Origin: Owenia fusiformis | Taxonomy: Eukaryota > Annelida > Polychaeta > Sabellida > Oweniidae | Direction: 5' to 3' | DNA length: 64,000 nt | NCBI GenBank assembly: GCA_903813345.2 | Contig: CAIIXF020000003.1 | Span: 8,205,815 to 8,269,814, forward strand | Shown here: piece after piece, positions 22,074 through 33,269 of the stretch | Numbering within the stretch: the first letter of the stretch is position 1 | How the letters are laid out: the number at the start of each line of letters is the position of its first letter | Notes under the pieces: generated by a model | What the model saw: the letters and a program-made list of their open reading frames with translations, nothing else | Told to the model about the DNA's origin: nothing | Database searches by the model: none | Made by a program: the position numbers and the translations under genes

Positions 22074-22820
22074 TCAGACATCAAAGATTAATGGTTGGTT
22101 GGTAAGATTGGTATATGGATTGTAGAATGAGGTCTTGTGAAAGATACGATTTCCTAGTAGTCCCCAGAAGTTGGAATTTCCAGTAGACGATTTGACAAGG
22201 TCATCGACTCTGATTTGTTGAGATCGGATCACTGATGTATATGTTTCTAAATCTTGCGTTCGATCCTTAAGTTTATTTTCGATGTCCGCAATTATAGCTG
22301 AATATTCGTTGGAACGTGATAACAGTGCAGTAATTTGTTTTTCAGATTCTTGGAGTTCAGATTGTAGAAGGCTAGATTCACTGGTTGAAGTATATAATTT
22401 ATCACTATATTCACTGATATCATTTTTCAGAGATTTTATCAATTTTCGTTGTGTTTTCAGCTGAGTTTTGTCGTCCAATCGTTCAACTTCCAATTTTGCG
22501 ATTTTTTCTTTATACATCTGGTTTCCTTTCCTCTGTCCATGGAGTTCGCTCTCAATCCGCTTATAATCGGAAACTGCATTTGTATATACGTCCATATTTA
22601 CATATTCTGCTTGGCTGTACTTGTTGTGCGTTTTTGGCTTTGTCTGTACATGCACAGATTTACAATTTACAGTCACAGATGATTGACAATCCTTGGTGCG
22701 ATGCATTCCATTCGTTTCACATAATAAACAATAATATCTCTCTTGTATAAACGAAATACACTGTCTTTTACGATGGCCTCTTCCTTTACAAAACCAACAT
22801 GTCATGAGTGATAAATCCAT
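22074..22820 (-). CDS. zinc-knuckle plus coiled-coil protein, gag-related
   Basis: An uninterrupted 248-residue frame. Residues 8-21 form CWFCKGRGHRKRQC, a canonical CX2CX4HX4C zinc knuckle; residues 31-45 give a second with CX2CX5HX4C spacing. Residues about 75-215 are Lys/Glu/Gln/Leu-rich with no Pro and form a long predicted coiled coil; the tail is aromatic (SNFWGLLGNRIFH). Knuckles usually end a gag protein, but here they begin the frame, 78 bases after the gag frame stops and in another phase. It could be the frameshifted nucleocapsid end of that gag with an added coiled coil, or a separate RNA-binding protein. The lack of any pol beside it is odd. Confidence 0.65.
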   Translation of the reverse strand: MDLSLMTCWFCKGRGHRKRQCISFIQERYYCLLCETNGMHRTKDCQSSVTVNCKSVHVQTKPKTHNKYSQAEYVNMDVYTNAVSDYKRIESELHGQRKGNQMYKEKIAKLEVERLDDKTQLKTQRKLIKSLKNDISEYSDKLYTSTSESSLLQSELQESEKQITALLSRSNEYSAIIADIENKLKDRTQDLETYTSVIRSQQIRVDDLVKSSTGNSNFWGLLGNRIFHKTSFYNPYTNLTNQPLIFDV

Positions 22821-22897
22821 TATGTTGCTAAAATTCAGTCAGTGCTGCTTTTATCCAAAAGTTTCTTCCAAATATTTTGCTGACCGCAGTTTACATC

Positions 22898-23647
22898 CTA
22901 TTTGTGCCTACCCCACTGCTCACGCTCACCCCACTTGTTGCTGCTATTTCTGCCTACCCCATAGGATGAAAGGTCATCCTCATACTTCTTTAGTTCCCAT
23001 CTCAAGTGTGGATCGTTAAGGTTTTCTGTTAGTTGATGACACAATAGTTCATTTTCATTTGGAACTGTTCTATGTTGTTTTATTATGTCCATCAATCTAA
23101 GAAGTTCCTGTGTAAAACTTTTCACTGATTGATCTTTCTTTTGAGCAGTAGTGTAGAATTTCCTAAATGTTTGGCTTGCGGAAAATTCTCTTCCATAGAC
23201 TTCCTTCAGTGTTCTGAATATGTTCCTAGTTGTCAAAGGTTCAATATAGTGTACTTCACGTCTAGCTGGTGCTTCTAGATGTTCAAGTAGAAAGTCAACC
23301 TTTTCCTCATCATCATCAAGTTTCTTGATTGCAAATTCAGCGTCTTCAACCCAGTCACAAATATCAGTGGTTTCTGGTTTTCCTGAGAAGTTTCCTAATT
23401 TTGGCCTTTTAGGAAATTTTATTTTTTGTACTGGTTGTGTTGGCTTCTTTTCAATTTCCATAAATTGGCTGAATCTTTGACTCAATTTCCTCAATCTCAG
23501 TAATTCCTCCTTCATGTTTTCAAATTCAGTCGGGTCATAATATTTTTCTTGTTCCAAGTCCTCTTCTTCCTCCTTTGGATTAGCTTTTTTGGGCGGCATT
23601 GTGATTTGAATAGCCTCCGGAAAAAATCGCGATAAAATATCAAACAC
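22898..23647 (-). CDS. Ty3/gypsy-type gag (matrix/capsid), intact frame
   Basis: A 249-residue frame without stops. An acidic N-terminus (KEEEEDLEQEKYYDP) and a helical segment precede the capsid core: FPKRPKLGNFSGKPE, DWVEDAEFAIKKL, LLEHLEAPARREV, TLKEVYGREFSASQTFRKFY and QSVKSFTQELLRLMD. This is the retrotransposon gag pattern, which forms particles around element RNA. A second ATG 16 codons in (MPPKK) is an alternative start. The C-terminus ends without a zinc knuckle; knuckles lie in the next frame downstream. No protease, RT or LTR belongs to it clearly, so it is either a stranded element or a gag kept after loss of pol. Confidence 0.75.
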   Translation of the reverse strand: MFDILSRFFPEAIQITMPPKKANPKEEEEDLEQEKYYDPTEFENMKEELLRLRKLSQRFSQFMEIEKKPTQPVQKIKFPKRPKLGNFSGKPETTDICDWVEDAEFAIKKLDDDEEKVDFLLEHLEAPARREVHYIEPLTTRNIFRTLKEVYGREFSASQTFRKFYTTAQKKDQSVKSFTQELLRLMDIIKQHRTVPNENELLCHQLTENLNDPHLRWELKKYEDDLSSYGVGRNSSNKWGEREQWGRHK

Positions 23648-23769
23648 GAAATTAAAAATATATGCCGCAGAATTAAAATCACAAAGTGTGATATGATGTA
23701 AATACTGGTAGAGTTAAAATCACTAAGTGTGATATGCTATTAAATATATTGGCAAATTGTAATAATTAT

Positions 23770-24080
23770 TTACCAATAGATGTCAGTAATGTATACCAAC
23801 ACAATAAAGCTTGGCAATATATAGTGTGCTATATCTGCAAACCAATAGATGGCAGATAATTATATATGTTGCATCAATAGATGTCACCCAAATAGTTTAC
23901 ATGGATAGATATCATCCTTATATAACCCTGTATACCAATAGATGGCATGTATATTGTATACACCTAAGTCAATGATCAACCATAGGATGCTATTGTAATT
24001 ATAGATGTCACACTTATAATTGACATGGGTAGATGGTACCACATTAATATTATCTGATAAAGATAGATGTCACCCTAGTA
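23770..24080. repeat. array of TAGATGTCA / TAGATGGCA motifs upstream of gag
   Basis: About eight variants of ATAGATGTCA(CC) or CAATAGATGGCA occur near 23776, 23841, 23876, 23905, 23938, 24001, 24030 and 24062, at uneven spacing of 25-65 bases in otherwise unrelated sequence. They lie just upstream (minus sense) of the gag start, where an element's leader or LTR would be, so a repeated protein-binding site is possible. Confidence 0.6.
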
Positions 24081-24099
24081 TGTGGGAGTATTGTGTACA

Positions 24100-25480
24100 C
24101 AATGTGGCAATGTTCATGCACACTAATATCATTATAGGTCACCACGAAAGTGTAAACACTCAATGTCAGTAATCACTCAAGCATATAACAACATGAGTTC
24201 TAATACAAAAAATATTGGCAAAGTATTACCAGTTGGTGTTCAATAAATGCTACCTTTTTCCAAAGTTTATTGTTTCAACACAGTAAGCTTTTTATAAGCC
24301 ATTCATCAGTGTTTTAAAGCTACAGGTGGTTGAGTTTTTTAGCATGGTTAACTGAATAGCTTGACCTTGGACAATTGCCAATATATAACCTAACTTTGTT
24401 TTGATTGAAAAATCTAAAGTTCATGATTCTAACTTTTCCACCAATATAAGAGATATGAAATAGAGATTTCAAAATTAGGCTGTTTTGAGTATCACTTCTG
24501 CTTCTGCCTGTTGTAGATTATATAATGTAGACCTTACAATTGTATCGCCATGTAGATCTTACAATTGTATAACTTGATTCCTGTAGATTCCTTGCAGTAC
24601 AGTTTGTTAACCCGTGTAGCAGTAACACTTCTTGTATACCCGCAGTACCATTTGTAGTGGTGGCTTTAAGTTGCTAGTATGATATGCGATATGCGTCACA
24701 TAAGATCATCTTAGATTTAAAATTGTTTATTGTAATCAGCCAGATATAGACACAGACAGACATAGACAGACAGCCTGTAAAAGTACAAATTACAACATTT
24801 TGGGTATGGATAAAATTACCAATGCAGAAATAGAATACGTAACATATCATTCCTGAATCAACACACAATTACATAAAAGTGGTAATAAATAGCTTAGATA
24901 TTTGGCATTGAACATTGTGCATATGCGCATTTCAAACAACAATGTGCATTTCAATGACCATCTACATTATGCAGAATAAGCTAGAAATATATACCATTAT
25001 TACATAAATGACCAAATGTATCCTGTGAATACAACTATCTCTAATATAGAAGCAATTACGCTATCTTATATGAGAAAATGAGAAATGCAATATAAATGCA
25101 ATATTCAAAGTGAAATGCATATTCTCTAAAATATATATGCTTACCCTATGGGCTAACTGTATAAAGCTGTGGTTGATTGGATTTGTATGTATCTGCTATA
25201 ACATTGTTGCCTTGAATAAAGTAATACCCAAAATGTAAATGTCTGTTTACAAAATAAGTTTCTAAAATTACAATTTCAAGTTCATATTTCTATTGAAACA
25301 TCTAATAATTTATATGTACATGAACCTTGTAATATCTACTTTATGAATATGAATGTAATTAATCTCTAGGGTTATTATATCAATTAGAAATATTACAAAA
25401 TATGGGATAATTTCTCACCAAGTCTTCCTCCATTATGTGTTTATCCAATCAACAAATCTGATTGGTTGAAAAGTAAAAAG
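24100..25480. other. no gene recognised
   Basis: Very AT-rich. Short frames only, none with a domain. Two near-identical 24-base phrases (TAGATCTTACAATTGTAT type) occur at 24530-24570. Confidence 0.35.
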
Positions 25481-25483
25481 GTG

Positions 25484-25611
25484 GGAAAAAAGTACGCCAA
25501 ATTATTAGGGAGCATACAATATTGCATAATAAATGAGAGCAATTGGCAAAAAAAGTACGCCAAATTATTATGGAGCATACAATATTGCATAATTAATGAG
25601 AGCAATTGATG
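25484..25611. repeat. ~64-bp direct duplication
   Basis: The segment from AAAAAAGTACGCCAAATTATT to GAGAGCAATTG is present twice back to back with two or three differences, indicating a recent slip or unequal-exchange event. Confidence 0.85.
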
Positions 25612-26560
25612 CTTAAAAATGAACAGTTAAATACCCTATTTACATAAATATTATCAAAATGTGACGCAACTTGTTGTATTTCTCTGACTACTCCAGGGTT
25701 TGTGGCGATGTAGAATTCAAATGTCAATAAATTCGGAAATATAAAAGATATGTGCCTGAAATTCATGTCAGTTATTCCTCAATGTTTGTTTATTAAGTGC
25801 ACTTAATTTGAAGAAAATTCATTTATATCTCCCTCAAAAATTCTCATGAGTTCTGGGACACCCTGTATATACCTATTTTATGACTCTGTTTCACTTCTAA
25901 TTGTACCATCACTGATTTCCAACAGGGCCCTCCTCGACTAGTGATGTAATTTGTTGTCTCAGCTTGGGACCACGAAGTACCAAACACATGTGGTACCAAA
26001 ATGATAATGATCATATTGGACCAAAGGTACAATGGTCACCATCATACATGTATATAATTTATATTGCCTAACTCAGTTACACAGTAAATAATTTTGTGGA
26101 GTAATGAAACACTGTTACCCCAGTAGAAGAAAGAGTCTTTTTTTCTGTGCAGGCATTCCCCTGGTTCAAGCTTCCTTGATTTGATTGGATCAGAAACTTT
26201 TTTCCATTCTTGTTTATTGTGGCTAAAATTGAACAATAATTGGGTCAATGAAAAATGCATTCCTTATTTGTTAAGACTTATAAATATATAAGCAATTGTG
26301 CCAAAGGGAAAGGACCAAAAGTTGTAATGGAACTTAGCAAGAAAAAGCAAACTCTAAGTGCATACCAGTCAAGAAAAACAAACCCCATGTAGCCCAAAAC
26401 CATGATCTAACGTATTCACTCATGAATGTGGGAAAAATACATGTGAGCCCAGTAACACCATATTGCATGATTATAACAAAGCTGGAAGTTTTTGAATCTT
26501 CCTTTATTGAAAAGTCTCACTCTAGTAATGTACTGTACCAGTAGTCTTGCCTTAATCTTG
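25612..26560. other. non-coding; lone mariner-like end at 25850
   Basis: GGGACACCCTGTATA at about 25856-25870 is the inverted form of a Tc1/mariner-type tip (compare the element at 28186), but no partner end was found. Nothing else recognised. Confidence 0.4.
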
Positions 26561-26639
26561 TATAATGCCATCAAATTTTACGTATACATATATATTTTTA
26601 AGTGCTCTTTATTGGTTGAATCTTAGTCACAGTCTGTCA

Positions 26640-26907
26640 TTATTGATGCCACATATGATATTATCCTTGACTAGGGAGTCCAATAATTCCCAAAATTCAC
26701 AATCCTTTGCCTTCACTTTCAAAACAGTAATGAACTGATCAAATGATTCTCCTTTTGAGTGCCTTTGTTTACCAATGTTATGTTTTTCCTTTGCTGAAAA
26801 TAGTCCGTGACCTTTTGAACAACATTTTCATAGTCAGTTTTATCCCCTTCAATATCAAACATAAATGAAATGAATTGTAGATTGGTGCATATTGTTAGCC
26901 TATACAT
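26640..26907 (-). pseudogene. Ty3/gypsy gag fragment
   Basis: Frame one gives FISFMFDIEGDKTDYENV and TDYFQQRKNITL, the capsid segment before the conserved QQ..GES box; after a one-base shift the next frame gives KGESFDQFITVLKVKA, DCEFWELLDSLVKD and IICGIN. This matches the second half of gypsy capsid domains (compare CGI in the gag at 33.9 kb). Truncated at both ends. Confidence 0.7.
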
Positions 26908-26909
26908 GA

Positions 26910-28185
26910 CATCAGAATGTTAGATTGCACCTTTGAGGACTTCTCAGATTTTTAAGTTCCAGTCAAGAAAAAATCCAGTTCTCCACGAGATTCCCTCTGA
27001 GGGCCAAAGGTTTTGGCTTTTCTAGGAACACAGACATCCTTACTACATGATGCAATGTTCAAATAAGTCTGATGGTACTCTAAAAAGTTCTATATTTTAT
27101 GATTTGACACCATAAAATATGTTTAACAGAACTTGAGATTAAGGTGAACTAGGAATGCCATCTATATTTTACTTCAGAACAATAGAAGAGTGAAACAAAA
27201 TCACTCTTTAATCAAATACTATCAAAGTTATCAGAATTCCCCTCTGAGCAAAGCTTGATAAAAGTCCCCCCCTTATGTTAAGAAAATATTGGGAAGAAAA
27301 CAGTTATCAAAAAAGGTAAGTGATAGTTCAATAGTCCCAAACTTTTGAGAGGTGTATGTCAGTACATTTATAACTCTCTTCTGCCATTAATAACAGTAAA
27401 TTAAGTCAAAGATTTTGCACAATTTTTTGTAAAAAAAATTATATGAAGTCTTGCTTCACCATTTTCATTCTAAAGCAATTGTGTTTGTCTCCATTGTGTC
27501 AGAAATGGGGATTTTTATCTTACAATTAGCAGGGCATCTGCTATCAGAGAGGCTTAAGTATTTTTTTTGTTCCTAACCAGTAGTTTCAGGACCAAGAGCA
27601 GGATATCACAGTCTTGTTCTTTCTAAGTATGAAACTTTTCTTCTTAGATTTGGTGTGACAGCTTATATCTATTTTTCCACCCTCTCATGATCTTTACACA
27701 AAATTTACACAAAATTTAGACTGGGAAGAGATTGAGAATTTATTTGTTTTCACACAATTAAGGTGTGTACTGTTTTTTATTTACTGTATCAAAGTACTTA
27801 GTGAGGTATCGAGGAAGTATTGCCCATACAGGTGGACAAAATAGCCTACCAGCCTGGTTACAAACTGGTGTCCCCCTGGTGTGGGTGGAAATAAATGTGC
27901 CTGAAACTCAGAATATTAAGTATTTTAATATAGTTATCATCAATAATAAGAATGGGAATAATAATTTGAATGAAACCATAGTTTTTCTTGTTTGTTGTGT
28001 CTGTTAGATATTCTTAAAAACATGCTTTAAAATGTCATATATCTGGATATTGAAAAATTATAAAATGCTGTGTCCTCAAAATATAACCCTTAGGTTATGC
28101 TCCTCAAACCACCCTCTCTAGTAGGCATTGGCCAAAAGTTGCAGGAACTGCTCCCCTCAGATTCATCTGGGCCTGGATTTGGACA
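26910..28185. other. no gene recognised
   Basis: AT-rich sequence. A small open frame at 27765-28007 shows no domain or codon pattern that convinces me. Confidence 0.35.
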
Positions 28186-29246
28186 TACAGGGTGTTCCAA
28201 AAGTAACAGGACTGGTGCTGGCATTTTGTCAATTTTGCACTGAGTGTCTTTAAATTTTCACAAATTGTACCTTAAAGTATTGCAACTAGAATTATGAAGT
28301 TTCAGAAAAAATGATGAAATGCGCTTAGAGTTATGATTACTATAGTAACATGACATTCCAATACCTGGGGCAACTTTTTTCCTAAAAATGTGATATCTAA
28401 CATTTTTGTATTACTGAAGAAAGTATCTAATTCACCTATTATAATACAACATTTCTGGTTTATTTTATTAGTTGCTTTCTTGTAAAGATGTTGCTATACA
28501 ACTCAGATTCAAGTATAATGCATAATGATAATAATATTTATTCAATTTCCTGGAATATCACTATGTATAACAGTCTGAACAATTCACGGTTGAGTTTTTG
28601 AAAAGACGTAATTTGAAACCAGTCATCCACCTTGATAGCACGCCTGCCCACAGGTCACCATTAAAGACCATGCAGCTAAATAGGAGATAGGTCTTGAGGT
28701 CTAACACCATGCACCATACTATTCTGATCATGCAATATCTAATTTTTACTTATATTGAGAACGGAATGCTAATCAGTGTTGTAAGACCTTTAAAGGTGAG
28801 AATGACCTTCTCAAAATTGTCCAATTGACCCTGCGTGACATGTCCTCAAATGGGTTCACTCATGTGTTTGGGTCATGGATACAGAGTACGACTCTTGAGG
28901 AGCCTATTTTTCAAAGTAGAGGATACATAGGAATATCAAATGATGTAAAACAAATGTAATTCCCACCAGTTGTTGCATTTCAACTTTGATATGGCATGTA
29001 CAAAATGATATGGGATGTACAAAATCCTTAACGTCTCTGTAACTATTTGCGTGGAATGTTGCCCCGTGTATTGTGATGTCATGTTACTATAGCAACCATA
29101 ACTCTACCCGATTTTCATATATTTTGTCGAAACTTTGCAGTCTTAATAACGATACATGAAAGTACATTATGTAAAATTTTGAAGACGATTGGTGCATATT
29201 TAACAAAATACCAGCACCAGTCCTGTTACTTTTGGAACACCCTGTA
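28186..29246. mobile_element. 1.06-kb mariner-like non-autonomous element
   Basis: Ends read TACAGGGTGTTCC and GGAACACCCTGTA and form inverted repeats of about 190 bases, the outer 36 nearly identical and the inner part near 75%. It is flanked by TA on both sides, the usual Tc1/mariner target. The 680-base core contains no DDE transposase that I can recognise. Long arms and the unknown core make it a deletion derivative or an unrelated family using mariner-type ends. Confidence 0.85.
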
Positions 29247-29277
29247 TCTTTTCGTAACAATAATGGCAAGCAAAGTA

Positions 29278-29780
29278 TTACGTTATTATGTTAAACATTA
29301 ACATGAACATTATGTCATTTATATTAGCACTGTTATATATGCCAGGCCATGCACCCTGACCCGATACACTCAAGGTCCAAGGCATATGTCTTCTTCCATT
29401 CCCAATGCTAGCCGATATGTTTTGGCTAGGAGATATGTTATATAGCCAAGTATCATCGGAATCAACCCCCTTGGTTCTTTTCTTAGGCGCCTTGGTCACT
29501 ATCTTACATTGTCTTTTAGGTGCCTCAGTCACAATCTTACGTTGTCCTTTAGGTGCTTCTGTCACTATCTTGCGTTGTCTTGAAGGGACTTTACTAGATG
29601 TTGAACCTTTTTTGACTTTTAGTTTTTCAAATTTCTTTCTCAGTTCTTCTTTGAGTAACTTATTTTCCTGTTTGAGATCAGCTAGCTGCTTTGACACGGT
29701 AGAGTTCCTCTTGACCTGTTTTCTTTTAACTCTTTCTGACTTTACATGTTCTATAACATATAAAGAGAACTTTTTTTATA
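29278..29780 (-). CDS. coiled-coil frame with three RKIVTEAPK repeats
   Basis: The open frame from about 29780 (first ATG 29697) encodes a basic leader, then a heptad-like coiled coil (LADLKQENKLLKEELRKKF), then three 12-residue repeats RQRKIVTEAPK, GQRKIVTEAPK, RQCKIVTKAPK, and a Ser/Gly-rich tail. The DNA repeat is 36 bases. It begins 32 bases from the mariner-like element's right end. I recognise no family. The lack of splice sites and the short length leave open a gene fragment or chance frame, although the repeats with kept reading frame favour a once-coding sequence. Confidence 0.45.
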
Positions 29781-30014
29781 CATACAACTCCTAACTACAA
29801 TGAGACTCCCTGAGCAAAGGCAAGCGTGGCCTTGCCTGCAGTTACAACATTTTTTTGGGGACATGGGTCGAAGTACAACTTTCTCACTCCTCCTATTACT
29901 AACACGTACACCCTTTGTGGACTCATGTAAGCTAAATGACTCAAAGACACTAATTTTGTGAGAAGAACTATGAATATAATATTCAAGAAGTCCATACTAC
30001 GTAAGAGTTTTAAT

Positions 30015-30043
30015 AAAGATGCCTTACCAAGTAAGGCATCTTT
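30015..30043. repeat. perfect 13-bp-stem hairpin
   Basis: AAAGATGCCTTAC pairs perfectly with GTAAGGCATCTTT over the loop CAA. Outer bases TTAAT/GTTAA extend it loosely. Not tied to any gene here. Confidence 0.8.
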
Positions 30044-30220
30044 ACGTTAAGAACAACAATTGGATCTTAACTGGCAAATGTCGTCATGCCTAGGATGATG
30101 TCTGGTTGAATTCATGTTGAATTTTGGCTAATGAAATAAGATTTGTAACTTTAAGGGCCTGAGTACGGTATAGTTCAAAGGACATGTTTTTTTTCATTAC
30201 ATTTATATAAGTGACGTTTT

Positions 30221-30880
30221 TTATTCATTTCTACCTTTTTGCTCATTGTACCATGGTTGATCATTTGATTTTATTGTTCTTATATGATTTGGGATTTTAT
30301 CATGATATATACTCTTAAGTTTCTCTATGAAATCTGAAGTACATTTACCTAAATTGTTTGAACTAGTTAAAATACTGTTCCAGTCAGTTTGTCTAATTTC
30401 ATTATTTAAATCTTCTATATTTGTTTTATCATATTGATACAAGGTTCTTTTAAATGGAGGATTTTTTTGTTAATTTGAAATTTAATGTTGCAAACAGAGT
30501 ACCATGATCAGATCTTCCTATTGAAGTATCTATTGACCAAGATTCGAAAGTATTTCGTGAATTTGTAAAAAATATGATCAATGCAAGTTTTCGAAGTGCT
30601 GGTCCTTGTTGGTTTGTCAACTATTTGTACGAAATTATGTGCATGAAGACAATCTAATGGTAGTTCACCAGCAATATTTTCATCATTCTGGAATCAAGCT
30701 GGATTTTTTGCATTGACATCACCCATGAGTAAGACCTGATCATATTTATTTGCGTCATTTTTAATGATATCAAGTTGCTGATGTAATTTATTAAAGCAAA
30801 TTTGAGTTCCATCTGCAGATTGACTAGGTGATCTATAACAAATTCCAAAAATGATGTGTGGGATACTAGGAAAGGATATT
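30221..30880 (-). pseudogene. LINE endonuclease and EN-RT linker fragment
   Basis: On the minus strand from 30860 one frame reads GICYRSPSQSADGTQICF, then YDQVLLMGDVNAKNPA, PLDCLHAHNFVQIVDKPTR and CIDHIF, the exonuclease/endonuclease/phosphatase fold (APE type) of non-LTR retrotransposons; GD.N is a catalytic motif. The frame at 30442-30221 continues with NIEDLNNEIRQTDWN and DQPWYNEQ, the linker before RT. Stops and shifts are present. The RT itself is absent. Confidence 0.75.
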
Positions 30881-31575
30881 TGGTTGGGGAATAGGCAGGG
30901 CCGTCATATAGCAACTGGGGGGGGGGTATTCATTTTTCTGAGTCTGTTTAAAAACTTAACAGAGAAAATATGCCATCTTATATTAAATCCATGTTACATA
31001 CCAGTGAACTGGAGGTTGAGTTCAGAGAGGATGTGATCTACAAAGGGAACTGCATTTACTCTATTACCTATGCATACCCCTTACAGTAGAGCTGACCTGC
31101 AAGTTTGACTCGAACATAGGTATTGTTTCAATTTAATCAGTAATTCCCAATCTACCCAATTTTGTTTTAATATATAAAATAAAAATATTTCCATCCATGT
31201 TACCTATTCACTTTGTTCATTCCTGAAAATACATAGTGGTTTACTAAACTATTCTACAGTGTATGATTTATAGCTGTTACTAAACCATGTGCTTTATGAA
31301 GAGTTAATATGTGTGCAGCAATTTAGACTGTGCAAAGAAAGTATCATATGCTTAAATTTATGTATAATAATGTAGAATCTTGGGAGATCGCCAACAATGA
31401 ACGAAAATCACCCTTATGAAACAAATGGACTTTACTTTCAGAACTGTTTTCTCAGGTTCCAGTATTTTAAGAACCATTTTCGAAATTTTTTATTGAAGTA
31501 ATCGACAAACATAATACCAAGAATCATGATTGGTTTAGAAGCCTAGGGAAGATACGTTGAACTTTGATATTGGGT

Positions 31576-31947
31576 TACTTTGGATTTTCTCGCATATAAG
31601 CCCTGGGCGTATAACTGAAAGAAGGGGTAATTTCGTCTGTTATTTTACCTCTTATTTTTCGCCCATGGGCGTATAAGTGTACTACTTTCGATTTTTGGCC
31701 CAATGGGCGTAAAGGTGAGAAGACCTCAAAGACTACCGTACCTACTGTTGTAGTCCTTACCGCATGTTTTGTAAGAATTATAAAGGAAATGTCACCTACA
31801 ACCTTGGACTTAATGTTGAAACAAAGTAACAACAGAACGATCCACCACTGCCACTTATGGCACAGCGTTGAACTTAATGTTGAAACAAAGTAACACATGG
31901 CCCATGGGCCTAAATTTAGGGGGGCGTATATGCGAGAAAATCTGGTA
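31576..31947. mobile_element. 372-bp MITE, TACC-type ends
   Basis: The left end TACTTTGGATTTTCTCGCAT and the right end (inverted) TACCAGATTTTCTCGCAT pair for about 30 bases, continuing as ATATAAGCCC / ATATACGCCC. It is flanked by TA. The interior repeats the phrase GGGCGTATAA several times. Ends resemble those of the element at 61150-61488. Confidence 0.75.
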
Positions 31948-31949
31948 TT

Positions 31950-32815
31950 GCCGGGGTCAGCCGTTTTAGATTAAGATCTCACCCGTTCAAACACGGTGGA
32001 CTTCATGCATCGGAAATATAATAATCCAGTGTGAAATACCCCCGGCCCAATGATGAATTAACCCCATATGTCGAGGTTCAAAAATCATGGAGTCATGCCA
32101 TGTAAGCCCACTTGCCTGCGGCAGGCAGTGCCCTAGGCCTAAAAACTGTCTTGGTATCAAGTCAAAATTTTGAATATACATTTCAGACTATGAAGATCGA
32201 GCTACTCGGGTTGACTCTATGCTTCGAATTTAAGAAATCTATTTTCAATTCCAATTTTAATTTGTTGAGTTTGATTTTCTAGAAACAAATTCAACTATTT
32301 TACAAAATTTTCAGTTGATTTCAATCGTGCGAAGCCACTACACTAACAAACCAGGTGCTCTAGATATAACAGAATGTACTTACATTTGAAATATCGCTCG
32401 ATTCCTCCTCTTTTCTCTGAAATCGTCGAAATCTGCGGTGATTTTAATTTAAAACTCATTCATCAATGGCACGTTCTTCTTTCTCCGGAAACTCCCGAAG
32501 GCAGCGGAAATGAACGGAAACTGTGCACTGCACGAAAAAAAATCAGATTTTCTTATACGGAAACACACGAACGTTGCGGAAATCACCGAACATTATACAC
32601 TGTACGAAACTAAAACAATAGAGTCAATCAAAAGATCAAAATTGTAGTCCCCGGGAATTTTTGGGAGATTTTGAAGGGGGGTGCGACCGCACCCAACGCA
32701 CCCCCCCATCTGACGGGCCTGGAAGATATGCAACGAAGCGGGAGATATGGCGGGAGATATGGAGGTTCTGGATATTGAAACCTCAAAATCAGGATACGGG
32801 ATATATCTTACCAAC
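31950..32815. other. non-coding, with a hAT-like tip near 32700-32722
   Basis: CAGGCCCGTCAGATGGGG (minus strand, ending 32722) is a terminus style of hAT-type elements. A similar CAGGGCCGTCAT stands at about 30895 in the opposite orientation, but no target duplication links them. No gene. Confidence 0.35.
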
Positions 32816-33200
32816 TTATCTCCCTAAAACTCTACTTGGCATAGGATAAATAGCAATATAATCTCCAATACAGAGCAGTTGACAGAATATTTCATACATT
32901 TTGTCAGAGTTATTAACAGTATACCTATTATTGTTAGCATGGATATAAAACTCAAGAGATAAGTCTATCTTGGAGAATTGAGTACCACCAGCTAATGATG
33001 CATAGATATCTTGAATAGTAGGCATTTGATACTCATATCCAAACACTTGTTCAATGTCACTTGACATATACGCACGGTATTGTCCTTCATTGGTATGGGC
33101 ACTATCGGTGTGGCCTATGCTGATTTGGTAATTGGGCTTATAATCCCATGCTTTTGAATACGCTCCAATTCTGTTTCCACTTTGGGTTTGAGACAATATG
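32816..33200 (-). pseudogene. Ty3/gypsy reverse transcriptase fragment
   Basis: The frame holds QMPTIQDIYASLAGGTQFSKIDLSLEFYIH, quoted here in parts (MPTIQDIYASL; FSKIDLSLEFY), which is the RT block around the first catalytic Asp. Upstream residues show a garbled GKIR.C.DY region. It follows the gag-protease frame at 33270-34064 on the same strand and ends before YxDD. Confidence 0.75.
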
Positions 33201-33269
33201 CTAAATATCTATGTTTGAGAGATATAGGTATGGATCTGGATTCAACACGGATATTAGCCTTCACACCTT

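Noticed and set aside
22282-22750. Plus-strand frames opposite the zinc-knuckle gene
   Set aside because: Shadows of the minus-strand coding frame, rich in Phe/Ser/Cys as expected for the complement of Lys/Glu codons.
30893-32724. One large hAT element between CAGGGCCGTC and (inverted) CAGGCCCGTC
   Set aside because: Only about 9 of 10 tip bases agree, inner sequence diverges at once, no 8-base duplication, and a LINE piece lies across the left end.
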